From: Lonicera japonica
Lineage: Eukaryota > Streptophyta > Magnoliopsida > Dipsacales > Caprifoliaceae
Length of the DNA stretch: 64,000 bases
Assembly: GCA_021464415.1 (NCBI GenBank)
Contig: JAKCWG010000387.1
Span: 59,376 to 123,375, forward strand
Direction of reading: 5' to 3'
The position numbers and the translations under genes were made by a program. Positions 24,614-34,995 of the stretch are shown here, one piece after another. Under the pieces are notes generated by a model that saw nothing but the letters and a program-made list of their open reading frames with translations, was not told the DNA's origin and did no database searches. Each line of letters begins with the position of its first letter. The first letter of the stretch is position 1.

Positions 24614-26924
24614 ATTCTGATTGTTGGAAAGAGAGATTAATACTCGTATTTTTTGAGAGAGTAATGAATCTAAATGAAAACCAATAAATATTAATTGTTG
24701 GAAAGAGAGATTAATACTCGTATTTTTTTATTTTAAGGCTTTATTTGATTTAGTTAATTATTAGACTCTTTAGTTAATTGTAGATTTTCCTTGGACTGGT
24801 GAAGGACATGCTAAGCGTAGATTTGTGTCTTCGTGGTTTAATGATTATAGTGATTGGTTGGAATATAGTGTATCAAAAGATGCAGCGTATTGTTTGTATT
24901 GTTTTCTTTTTAAAGATCCAAATGGAATGCAAGGAGGTTGTGACGCATTCATTATTGACGGCTTTAATAATTGGAGGAAGAAGACTTTGTTTGATAAACA
25001 TGTTGGAGCCCACAATAGTGTACATAATCGTTGCAGAAAGTCTTGCGAAGATCTTATGAATCAGAAGCAGCATATCGAAACTCTTTTGTCTAGTCATTCT
25101 GATCAATCTAGAATTGAGTATCGTACGCGTTTAACCGCCTCCATTGATTGTATTAGGTTCCTTTTAAAGCAAGGGTTAGCTTTTCGTGGGCATATCGAAT
25201 CAGAAGAATCGGAAAATCGGGGTAACTTTCTTGAACTTCTTCAATTTCTTTCTGAACAAAATGAAGGAGTTAAGAAAGTTGTCTTAAAGAATGCTCCAGA
25301 AAATCTTAAGTTGATTTCGCCTACAATTCAATATGATATTGTTAATTCTTTTGCAACGGAGATCACATATACAATCGTTAGAGAAATTGGAGATCAATTA
25401 TTTTCAATTCTAGTTGATGAGGCTCGTGATATGTCCGTAAAAGAGCAAATGGCCGTTGTTCTACGTTATGTTGATGATAAGGGGTTTGTCATGGAGCGAT
25501 TTCTAGGTATAGTACATGTGAAAGATACCACTGCTTTGTCACTTAAAGTAGGTATTGATTCTCTTTTATCAAAGTATGGACTTAGTATATCAAGTTTACG
25601 TGGACAGGGATATGATGGAGCAAGTAATATGCGTGGAGAGTTTAATGGTCTAAAAAGTTTGATATTAATGGAAAATCCTTCTGCTTATTATGTACACTGT
25701 TTTGCTCACCAACTTCAATTAATACTTGTAGCTGTTGCGCGGGATCATCCAAAGATATGCACTTTTTTTGAAGTTGTTAGAAATTTATCAAATATAGTTG
25801 GAGCTTCATGTAAGCGTAGAGAGATTCTTCGAGAAAAGCAGCTTGAAAAAGTGATTGCAAGTATTTGTAGTGGGGAAATTTTGACAGGCCATGGGTTGAA
25901 TCAAGAATCAACATTAAAACGGGCCGGAGACACTCGTTGGGGATCCCACTATGGTACTCTAATAAGTTTAATTGATTTATATTCCTCAGTGATAGAAGTT
26001 CTTTTAATTGTTGGAAAGGATGGATCAGACACAACTCAAAGAGCCCAAGCAATTATTACATTAAACCATATTCAGTGTTTTGAATTCGTGTTTGTCTTAC
26101 ACTTAATGAAAATTGTGTTGGGAATTACAAATGAATTGTCTCAAGCTTTACAAAGGGATGATCAAGATATTGTTAATGCCATGCAGTTAGTAAAAGTAAC
26201 AAAAAGCCGGTTACAAAAGATGAGAGATGATGGGTGGGATTCATTACTAAGTCTAGTGTCTGATTTTTGTGTTAAGGAGGATATACTTGTTTTAGACATG
26301 GGGGATATTTTTGTACATCAAGGAAGATCACGTCGCAATTCTGAAGCGAACACAAATTTATATTACTATCGCGTTGAATTGTTTTACACCGTGATAGATA
26401 CGTTACTTCTAGAGTTGAACAATCGTTTTAATGAGGTGAATATGGAATTGTTATTGTGTATTTCTTCTCTTGATCCAAGTGAGTCATTCGCTGCATTTGA
26501 TAAGAGAAAGTTGATTCGATTTGCCGAATTTTATCCATCCGATTTTTCAAGAACAGAGTTAATTGCGCTTGAACATCAACTTGAGACTTATATTGTTGAT
26601 ATGCGCTCTGACGATCGGATTGGGGAAATTACTGGGGTTAGTGATCTTTGTAAAATAATGATTCGGCTGAAGAAGCATCGTGTCTATCCATTGGTCTTTT
26701 TGCTTATTAAGTTGGCTCTACTCTTACCCGTAGCAACTGCAACAGTTGAAAGAGTATTTTCAGCGATGAAGATAATCAAAAGTCAACTACGAAATCGGTT
26801 AGGGGATGACTTCATGAATGATTGTTTGGTGTCTTATATCGAGAAAGATGTGCTCAACTCTATCGATAACGAAGATGTCATTCAACGTTTTCAAAATATG
26901 AAGTCTCGAAGAGGATTGTTGTAG
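24263..26924 (+). CDS. hAT transposase, TTF-type zinc-finger/ZMYM1-like family
   Basis: This is the predicted transposase of the element at 23836-27047. A short first exon (24263-24272, encoding Met-Thr-Gln plus one base) with donor GTAAAT, joined to an AG acceptor at 24782-24783, opens the main exon (24784-26924) in phase, giving 716 residues. Residues about 4-90 form a TTF-type zinc-binding region (GEGHAKRRF, YSVSKDAAYCLYCFLFK, DKHVGAHNSVHNRC). The RNase H-like catalytic region follows, with LVDEARDMS (Asp near 215), RGQGYDGASNM (near 280) and VHCFAHQLQL. The C-terminal hAT dimerisation region carries LLPVATATVERVFSAMKIIK and NDCLVSYIEKDV. Related plant proteins usually have a longer N-terminus, so either the first exon differs or this copy is shortened. 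The long exon has no stop. The exon 1 choice is an inference; the family call is firm. Confidence 0.85.
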
Positions 26925-27047
26925 GTAATTTTTATATTTTAATACTTTTGTTGATGTAAGAATTTCATATTTATATTATTATTATTTTAGCTTTTGAGTT
27001 TCGAGAAATTACGCACCCCCGGGTATAAATTCCTGGCTACGCCACTG

Positions 27048-27055
27048 CTGCCGGG
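27048..27055. repeat. Target-site duplication of the hAT element, right copy (CTGCCGGG)
   Basis: Second copy of the 8-bp host sequence; compare 23828-23835. Confidence 0.92.
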
Positions 27056-27647
27056 TCAATGAAACTATCCATATTAGTCTTCATAAACACCACCCTCGAA
27101 TACTGCTTCCAGGGCCGACCCAAATAAGTCCTAACGGACCCTTGATTCGATCTGAGATCCGAGGCTGGGGTGACCCGACAGTTGTGAATCGAAATACCTG
27201 TGTTCTGATTTGCGTCGGTTCGGCCCTGGGCTGTGATGGTGTTGGTTTTGTTGGGCGGGTTGCGGGGGTAAATATTGCAATTTTGGAAAACTACGGCAGC
27301 GTTGCCAAAAATGAAGTCGACTGTACCGTAAATATCACAGTTTTTATAAAATTGGCGGTCTGAGTGAACGTAGAGGGTGTCTTGATAGCCTTCGAAGGAA
27401 CATTGGTAAAATACCGAGAGGTCGGAGCCGGACCGGAGGGCCACGGCCTGGTGGTTCTGTGGGCCCGCGGTGTTGCGGAATGTTATGCCCCGGGCTATGA
27501 ATCCGTCTCCCACGACAGCTGGTGGTTATAGGGAAAAAAGATTGTGTCAATATTATTTAAAGTAAATCCTCAAAAGTTTGACCAAATTAAATAACTATTG
27601 CCAAATGATTTGGGATCTTATTTAATTCAAGTCCCATTGGATGGAAA

Positions 27648-27895
27648 AATAAATACTCTTTTTTTATGAATTTGTACTATAATACGTGTTACACCCAATA
27701 TGTGTATATATATATAATATTATATATTAGAAAAATAAATACTCTTTTTTCATGAATGTGTACTAGAATACGTTTTACACCCAATATGTATATATATATA
27801 TATATATAATATTATATATTGAAACAATAAATACTTTTTTCCATGGTCAAATGTGTCCTAGAATACACGTTACACCCAATATGTGTATAACATAC
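27648..27895. repeat. Three-copy tandem repeat in the pectin methylesterase intron
   Basis: Three units of roughly 75-90 bp start near 27648, 27730 and 27822. Each has AAATAAATACT, TTTTTT, GTRCTARAATACG and TTACACCCAATATGT, and the first two are followed by an (AT)n run. The third unit is the most diverged and lacks most of the AT run. Confidence 0.75.
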
Positions 27896-29427
27896 AACAA
27901 TTCTTAATTAATTTTAATTGGATACAATTTATAAATAAGTGTGAGAATGCTTGATCAAACGATTTAGTTGTACATTTGAACTAATAGAAATATTTTTTGC
28001 TGCTTTAACAATCAACTACCATGAAATTAATAATCTTTTACAAAAAGCGGAAAAGTAAAGAAAGACCTTTAATTTTAGAATACAAAAAATGTACCTTTTA
28101 ATTTCTAATAAATTTTTCAAAAAAGTATGATTCATGCGACTATTTCCTAAGTAATAGTCAAACATTTTGCTCGTCAAACATATATACCCAGCGAACTATG
28201 ATACTATATATTATACGATATGTCATTTCTTTTCTTTTCTTTTTTTCACTCTCCTTTCAAATATCAGCAATAATATCACTGCGCTATAAGAATTATAGAC
28301 CAATTTCTTCAACAATCTTTTTTTATACTGATATATTAATAAGTACGTATATTTTCAAAATTTACAACGTATTAGTACCAGAAAATGATAGGAACATATT
28401 TTTCCTTTTTTTATAAAATAATTTTGGAGCATATAACTTCTAATGAAATTTACGAACAGAAAAAAGGACAAAGATTTATGTTGTTCATGCAACTTACCAA
28501 CGGTGGCCGATTTGAAGGTGGTGGTGCCACCACCAACACTTTTACTACCGGTTATAATAGTCCTCCCAATACCATCACCCAAAAACATAATATTCTTCAA
28601 CTTTGAACCCACCTCCACATTCTCCCGGTAAGTCCCTGCCTTAATATATATCACATACCTCCCACTCCCTGCCCTCCTCCCCGCCGCTGCCACCGCCTCC
28701 CCCACTGTCTTATAATTCCCCGACCCGTCTTGAGCCACCACCACGTTTGCCTGAGCTGCGGGCGAACCTGCCTGCAAAAGTTTCCGGTCACCAGGTCGGA
28801 CCCAACTCGGGAACCCATTTTTATGACCCGACCCATTATCCGACCCGTTGCCCTCGTTCATTGCCAAAGTGTTGCTAATAAGCATGGACACATTGTTGGA
28901 CATCAAGGGCAATAGGTAATCACCCACCCCTAGCTCCAAGAACCCGGCTCGACAGGTCTCGAGGTTGGTTAGGGCCGAGCTGAGCCAGGTTTGCGAGTCG
29001 GCATGAGAGCACTTGGTCAAAGGGTCCGCGGTTTTGTTGAGCCTCGAGACTGTGTCCTCGTAGAGCTCTAAACAATCTGCCCAAGCAGCTTTTTCTTGCT
29101 CGTTTCGACATTTCAAGCCAAGGGTTTTGGTCTTGACATTTGCGTTCAAAGCCCTGTCTAGGGCTAGCTTTAGCGATGCTTTTAAGAAGTCGGGTTTTTG
29201 TTTGATCGGACCATAGTTAGGGTTTTGGGTCAAGAAGTACTCACATGGTTTCGGGTGTGGTGTTTGGGTGCACCATGATTTAATGTCGTGTTGTGTGTAA
29301 GCAAAAATGGTAGGAGAGAGAAAGAGGAAGAGAGAGAGAAAGAGAAATGGTGTGAGAAGTTGAAGAGCCATTGTTGGTAGGGTTTATGGAAGGGTTTGTA
29401 TGGAGTTCATGGGCTCCAAATGGTTAC

Positions 29428-29435
29428 TTTATATA
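29428..29435 (-). promoter_or_regulatory. Candidate TATA box of the pectin methylesterase gene
   Basis: The minus strand reads TATATAAAG about 57 bases upstream of the start codon at 29371. That spacing would place transcription start near 29400 with a short leader. No other promoter element can be assigned from sequence alone. Confidence 0.5.
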
Positions 29436-29764
29436 GTAAGTGAAATGAAGTTATTGGTAAAGTACGTACGTACCTAGTGATGGTTACTTTCCTATTTTCC
29501 TTTTCCTTTTTTTTTTCTTTTAATGTCAAATTATTTTCAATACCAACACCTGCTGGATCCAATATTGAATATGGTACTTTGATTGATAATTGGAAAGAAA
29601 AATTAAGAATTACTTTTATGAGGCAATTAGGTATAAGGGCTCATTATAATAATAATAATATAATTATAAAGGAAACTTAAAAATTAGCCATGTAAATTAA
29701 GGACATTGTACAAAAAAGACACTAATATCCCTTCTTTATAATATCGTCTCATTATGATACTAAC

Positions 29765-30515
29765 AGCAACCAGAAGGTGCTAAATGCATTTAGCACCTTC
29801 TAGTCAACAACCAGAAGGTGCTAAATGCATTTAGCACCCCTGGACAACAACCAGAAGGTGCTAAATACATTTAGCACCCTGGACAGCAACTAAAAAGAGC
29901 AACCAGAAAGTGCTAAATGCATTTAGCACCCCTGGACAGCAACCAGAAGGTGCTAAATGCATTTAGCACCCTCTGGATAGCAACTAAAAAGTGCAACCAG
30001 AAAGTGCTAAATGCATTTAGCACCCCTGGACAGCAACCAGAAGGTGCTAAATGCATTTAACACCCCCTGGACAGCAGCCAGAAAGTGCAACCAGAAGGTG
30101 TTAAATGCATTTAGCACCACTGGACAGCAACCAGAAGGTGCTAAATGCATTTAGCACCCCCTGAACAGCAGCCAGAAAGTGCAGCCAGAAAATGCATTTA
30201 GCACCCCTGGATAGCAACCAGAAGGTGCTAAATGCATTTAGCACCCCTTGGACAGCAGCCAGAAAGTACAACTAGGAGGTGCTAAATGCATTTAGCACCT
30301 CTGGACAGCAATCGGAAGGCAGCCAGAAAATACAACTAAAAAGTGCTAAATGCATTTAGCACCCCTAGACAGCAACCAGAAGGTGCTAAATGCATTTAGC
30401 ACCACCTGGACAACAACCAGAAGGTGCTAAATGCATTTAGCACCTTCTGAACAACAACTAGAAAGTAACAGTACTTGAACAACAAACTATAAGGAGCTAA
30501 AATGATTTTAGCACT
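29765..30515. repeat. Palindromic minisatellite, about 15 units
   Basis: Each unit centres on a perfect 22-bp palindrome: GGTGCTAAATG followed by its own reverse complement, with ATGCAT in the middle. Spacers read CCCCTGGACAGCAACCAGAA. Units of about 41 bp alternate with units of about 53 bp in the middle of the array. The longer ones gain an extra CAGCCAGAAAGTG-like segment, so the higher-order period is about 94 bp. At the edges (29772-29801 and near 30417-30448) the palindrome extends to about 30 bp, since AGAA on the left is matched by TTCT on the right. A last degenerate unit (30491-30513) keeps symmetry with a different core, GCTAAAATGATTTTAGC. No open frame crosses the array. Confidence 0.9.
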
Positions 30516-30544
30516 ATCAAAATTGATGAGATTAACATCTGCTT

Positions 30545-31110
30545 AATTAATTTATATGTATATATATATGGATCGACGCAGGATTCGTAAAAAAAAAGAG
30601 TTACGATCATATTTTTTTTCAAATTCCGTTGGGCTGTCGAAATTGGTCGATTTCGATAGCAAAACGACCTCTGATCGTCTTAATTTTTTGCGCAATTAAA
30701 GTAACTTTGTCTTCCGAACAACATATCCAAAAATCATCGAAATCCAACGGTTCGATCAAAAATTATATATCTTTTACGATTGCACATCCATAAAAAAGAA
30801 GAAAAAGAAGAAGAAGAAGAAGAAGATGAAGATGAAGATGAGAACGGCGCTCGCCCCTCTAGGCAATAAGATAGGAGATTCAGGTGGTGTTGGTGGTGGT
30901 GGTAGTGGTGGTGGAAGATGTGAGATTATTGGTGAGACAACTTCTCTTTTCCTTTACTTTTTGTTTTCTCTCTCTAAACTGTGTATGTAAGAGAGAATGA
31001 TATGTCTTTTGTATAATTAGAATAAATGATATAGTAGGGTATTTTTGTCCATCAACATTTATCATTTTCCTTAAAATAAATTAATATTATGAAAAGTGTC
31101 CTTATTGTAA
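30545..31110. other. Low-complexity flank of the palindrome array with a short glycine-rich frame
   Basis: 30600-30780 contains a dense, non-repetitive stretch without a frame. A purine-rich GAA/GAT microsatellite (30796-30840) leads into a 55-codon plus-strand frame starting near 30827 (MKMKMRTALAPLGNKIGDSG then a glycine-rich run). It ends at a stop near 30990. The frame looks like translated microsatellite, and I do not claim a gene. Confidence 0.35.
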
Positions 31111-32145
31111 AACCAAATTATGAAATTGATACTACTTCCCTTTATTAAACATGAGTCCGTCCTTTGAGTTATAAAACATTACGGAGCGAGACCTTATAAC
31201 CCATTATCTCTACTTTTATTTATAGAATAATTTTATGAAAATAAATAAGGGTAAAGTGATTTTTCCTCTAGCTTAAGTGAAAAGTTATCATGTAAATTAA
31301 TGAATTCAAGTTCCAATAATAGAGATGATTTATAGAAAAATATGGAAGTTTGCTAAAAAACTTTTAATTCCTAAATCCAAGCTAATTGAGAATAATTGGA
31401 TATTATATTCTAGAATACTCATTTTTTCTCCTTGAGATCGATTTTATTTTATATAGATATATATATTTTGAAACATATTTTATATATGTTTTAATTTAAA
31501 GTATATGTATTTAGCGTGGGCACGCAACGTGTATATAAAATATTTGTTTAGATTATTATAATGAAATGGATAATCTTGTACGTGAAAAGTCATATGTGAG
31601 AGAGAGAGAGAGAGAATTCGTGTTTGACATGCAGACGCAACTAGGCCTGCATGGTATTATATTATGATTAAAATTTGTCAATAGATAAAATTAATTAAAC
31701 TATGTATCATAAAGTTCTTAAGTAGTCTAATTCTATCATATCTTAAACGGTATAGGGAAAGGTTTCTACTGGCTGGGAAGATACATATTTTGACTGGTGC
31801 TAACCAGGAGAAAAATGTCAACTAATTAATTTCTCTAAATGAATTTTTTACAATTTTTTTCTCGATTTTTTAATTGAAAAATTAACAATAATAATAAAAT
31901 AGTTATTTGAAACATGTAACAAAATATGTTTACAAAACAAATACTAAAATGTATTCTATGATAAATCGAACTTTCGCTAATAGTAAAAATATTTAATGCG
32001 TGCATTTTAGTAACCATTCAGTACAAAAGTATTAAAGCATATATTTTTTCGTTTATCTAATTGTTTGATCATGATCAAACTAGCTTATGCATATATGTGC
32101 ACGCTTTATGGCAAGTTCATATACTTCTCACTTCCATTGACGTAC
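31111..32145. other. AT-rich stretch, no gene
   Basis: A (GA)n run lies at 31598-31615. Nothing else is recognisable. The segment ends in the sequence that precedes the apparent Athila-2 target site (GACGTAC before ACTAG at 32146). Confidence 0.5.
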
Positions 32146-32639
32146 ACTAGGTCTTATAAAAGAAGAAAAACTCGTAATATTTGTGATTATATAATCCGTA
32201 GAACCACTTCAGGTCATGCCTCCAGCTTCTAATATGGTTTTGGGTGATAAAGTTATGTGTAATGTGGATATTTCAGTGGTTTTGGATACTGTTTCAGACT
32301 TACGTTTGACAGGTGCGTCAACAACGGTTATAGGCTCGGGATCTGTTTTACCGATTTAGTATGTTGCATGTTCCCTTCCAATCACAATGTTTTCGATTTT
32401 CAAACCATCATATGTTTAGGGATTCTGGCCATGAATCATCTTTGCATGCACATGAGTCCTCCAAGTCCTATTTTAATGATGATTTAAAGGATTGCTATAA
32501 GGTTGATGAGAAGGAAGGTGGTGATGAAAGCGAGTTTGTGGCTAATCTGCGAGTCCTGAGGTCACGACCTTAGCTACCCAGGTTCCTCTTATAACTAGGC
32601 ACTCCATCTCCTATTCAATTCCATTTCAATCTGATACTT
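32146..32639. repeat. Diverged copy of the sequence right of Athila-2 (apparent empty site)
   Basis: This block matches 43693-44188 over about 495 bp with about 30 differences, mostly C/T and G/A transitions. Here ACTAG (32146-32150) is preceded by GACGTAC, host-like sequence. In the other copy ACTAG directly follows the LTR end. The block therefore looks like the uninserted form of the Athila-2 target. Broken frames (PPASNMVLGDKVMCNVDISV...) are shared by both copies but I do not recognise the protein. Confidence 0.8.
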
Positions 32640-32817
32640 ACATTTGAAAGATTTTGAGGAAGTTTGCTCCACGTTTCGTGAGGCAAACACCAATGAGGAA
32701 TTAATGCGTTTAAAACTTTTCAATCTGAGGAAAAAGTTTTAAACGCATTACTTCCTCATTGGTGTTTGCCTCACGAAACGTGGAGCAAACTTCCTCAAAA
32801 TCTTTCAAATGTAAGTA
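32635..32817. repeat. Fold-back: two 86-bp inverted arms of Athila gag
   Basis: Arm 32635-32720 is the reverse complement of 32732-32817, with one mismatch seen near 32701. Both are gag sequence, matching about 41428-41513. The loop is short (32721-32731) and contains CAATCTGA, a stretch also present in the flank just before the fold-back (32627-32634). The outer joint with the flank shares TACTT with gag. Such microhomology and fold-back are typical of template switching, or of chimeric reads. Confidence 0.85.
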
Positions 32818-33153
32818 CGGATTTTCGGATTCCATACCATGAAAAGAGGGGATATGTTGAAGCATACCTGGCTTAAAGGAGAATGTTCCCGCTTGTCTGG
32901 TGGGGAGAATGATGCAAGAATTAGACGTCGCCCGAGGTGGTTGAAGATAATCCCTCATTGTTCGAACCGGAGGATGGTGATTATTGTTTTCTCCGGTATT
33001 TGACTCATTATCCTCGTCAGCCATTTCGGAAGGAGTAGGTGAAGGACTAGGATGCCTTGGTAGTGGTTGGCCTCTTGGTGGACTTATGCGAAGATCAATG
33101 TATAAATTTTCGCGCATAAGCCCGGAAGGGTGATCTCGAATAAAATTTTCCAC
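32710..33153 (-). pseudogene. Extra partial gag copy beside the Athila-2 3' LTR
   Basis: The first 140 or so residues of gag are almost identical to the start of the Athila-2 polyprotein (41850 downward). One codon differs: Arg in place of Gly in [10 protein letters not shown]. The frame then runs into the fold-back and ends as LFPQIEKF. The copy is joined directly to a primer-binding site (33203-33220) and to the LTR at 33227. The middle LTR is thus shared, as in a tandem LTR-internal-LTR-internal array that has been cut off. Confidence 0.85.
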
Positions 33154-33202
33154 AAAGTGATTTTTTTTTTTTTATAAAACCCGTAATCCGTCTTTCGCCG
33201 TA

Positions 33203-33220
33203 TCCCCGGCAACGGCGCCA
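33203..33220 (-). other. Second tRNA-Asp primer-binding site, beside the 3' LTR of Athila-2
   Basis: TCCCCGGCAACGGCGCCA on the plus strand, six bases from the LTR at 33227. A primer-binding site next to what should be the outer edge of a 3' LTR shows that this LTR also served as, or was copied from, a 5' LTR. Confidence 0.85.
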
Positions 33221-33226
33221 AAAACT

Positions 33227-34995
33227 TGACGCGCCGAAAATACTTCCGTGCTTAGGTACCCAAGTGCAGGTTGTCAAGTTATAATACTTGGTAAGTCCAA
33301 GTGTCGAACCACAAGGATAGTCGGAAAGACGATGTGGTGATTACGAGTCCAAGGTTTTGTGAAGAGAATTTAATTGGTTGATTTTAATGGTTGATTTTAA
33401 AGTCTTGCAATAAAAATTAAAATGATATAACAATAGATGAGAAAAGGCTAAGGCATTATAGAATTCATTTGTTTTGCAAAATTAAGTAAAATCAATCTCA
33501 TTCAAAGTTCTCAATGCAATTCCTAAGTGTTGAATATTTTACCCATTTCTAAGCAAAAGGGTGTGGAGCAAAAGCAACCCATTCCCATATAAATGCCATA
33601 TAAAGAAAGGGTGTAAGCAAATATCAACACAAGTGTATCTCTCATTTTTATCTTGTGACAAAGGGTGTGAAGCAAGTGCAACCCATTCCCATATAATATC
33701 AACCAAGATTCAAACTTAAAATACACAAAAAGAAAAGGCATAAATTTAAACTAGGCATTTAAGAACTCATTGTTAGTTTCCCCTAGGCAAATGACTTGAT
33801 TATGAAAATGGCCAACTACAAGGAGTTTAGCTCGATAAATCATAACATTTCATTTGTCTAAGATTGGGAGGTCTAGGTGGAGGTCAAACCGTCCTATATA
33901 GACTTATTTGATAAATACAAATTGAATCCTTAAAATGATTAATGAAGTTTTTTATGACATAAATTTAAAAGATCCTCTTTGGCAATACTTTAACTAAGAA
34001 GATGATGAGTCTTAAAATCACATAAAGTATAGAAAGCACTCAACATATCATTAAAGTATTAAAAGATAAAAATCTCAAATTTATGGTGTTTCCATGAATA
34101 TTCAAAAACTAATCATGCTTGGCAATGAAAAGTATCTCATTCAAAGAAAGAATGGACATAAGCTAGTAAGAAATACACAAGTGTATCATTTTCTCATTAA
34201 TGCTTGAGATCTATGTATACAAGGCATACAAAGTCAAATCATCATATGGAAATTATCTTACTAGTTTATGAATGGTTGAAAAAATGGAGAAGATGAAGGA
34301 TTCAAAAAGTATTTAACAATACTAACAATGGAATGAGAATTGAACTTACATAATTAATGCATTGCAAACTTCATCTTTTAGCCTTAGCAAAGAAATTTAC
34401 TCCATAATAAATGTAGAGACAAGAATTATAAAAGTGAACTCCATTTCTCTCTCTAGAAAATAAAACTATTACAAGCTCTCTATAAATTGAGAAATGAGAA
34501 GTAATAAAAGTCCCCTCTCCAACACAACAATGAAGACTATAAATAGGAGAGTTGTGTTGGATGCTAAAATAATAAACAATGCTTTTTATTTTTATTTTTT
34601 TATTTTTATTTTTATTGTTTATTTTTGGTGGAGAATTCCACTTTCTTGGATGCTCTTTGATCACATGGACATGGAGACTTTCTCTCTTGGATGCTCTTTA
34701 ATCACATGGACATGGAGACTTTCTCTCTTGGATGCTCTTTAATCACATGGACATAGAGACTTTCTTGAATTCTTTTTGTCCATGGAAAATTCCAATATTG
34801 TATTAAATACAATATTTCTTGAAATCTAAAGACACCAAAATAAACACAAAAATATGCCTTTCCAAGCATTGTTAAATGCAAAAGTGCTACGAGACTAATC
34901 GCGAAATAAGTTGGCAAACCGAGTATTTTAGAGAAATAAACGCGTCAAACAACTCCGAAAATGAGCAAATGAATGACAATATTAAGCGTTTATCA
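33227..34995 (-). repeat. 3' LTR of Athila-2 (shared with the partial copy)
   Basis: Length 1769 bp, TG to CA, same length as 41924-43692. It contains a short T-rich tandem (34580-34620) and a threefold repeat of TTGGATGCTCTTTRATCACA (34647-34750). Confidence 0.92.

Larger units (their letters stand above)
23836..27047 (+). mobile_element. hAT-superfamily DNA transposon, apparently complete
   Basis: A 3212-bp element is bounded by a perfect 8-bp TSD. Its terminal inverted repeats are imperfect: CAGGGGCGTTTCCAG on the left and, in reverse complement, CAGTGGCGTAGCCAG on the right (12 of 15 match). Just inside the left end, 23861-23880 forms a 9-bp-arm hairpin (GGGTGTGCG / CGCACACCC), and the right end has the related GGGGGTGCG. 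The body encodes one open transposase (24263-26924). The intact duplication and open host frame on both sides argue for a recent insertion. The only visible oddity is a poly-A run at 23901-23923. Confidence 0.9.
23610..29371 (-). pseudogene. Type-I pectin methylesterase gene disrupted by a hAT transposon
   Basis: This gene encodes a secreted enzyme that removes methyl esters from cell-wall pectin. Exon 1 (29371-28498) encodes a signal peptide (LLTPFLFLSLFLFLSPTIFA), a pectin methylesterase inhibitor pro-domain with paired cysteines, the processing motif RKLL, and the start of the catalytic domain (AGTYRENVEV). A GTAAGT donor at 28497 and an AG acceptor at 27519-27520 define a 978-bp intron. 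Exon 2 (27518 onward) has the family motifs [18 protein letters not shown] and LGRPW. The exon is cut at 27048 by a 3.2-kb transposon and resumes at 23827-23610 with [19 protein letters not shown] and the C-terminus. Without the insertion and one copy of its 8-bp duplication the frame would be open for 520 residues. As it stands, translation ends at 27037 after about 451 residues, losing the last 70 or so. The five motifs survive but folding is doubtful. Confidence 0.92.

Noticed and set aside
24799..25059. 86-codon frame overlapping the transposase start
   Set aside because: Out of frame with the clearly conserved transposase and without recognisable motifs.
28920..29111. Minus-strand 63-codon frame inside pectin methylesterase exon 1
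   Set aside because: Alternate frame of the conserved inhibitor-domain coding sequence.
29765..30515. CRISPR-like array
   Set aside because: Regular repeats with spacers were considered, but the spacers are themselves repeated, the context is a plant nuclear genome and there are no associated genes. It is a minisatellite.
30827..30991. Short glycine-rich plus-strand frame beside the palindrome array
   Set aside because: Starts inside a GAA/GAT microsatellite and continues through GGT repeats; no family resemblance, so not called a gene.
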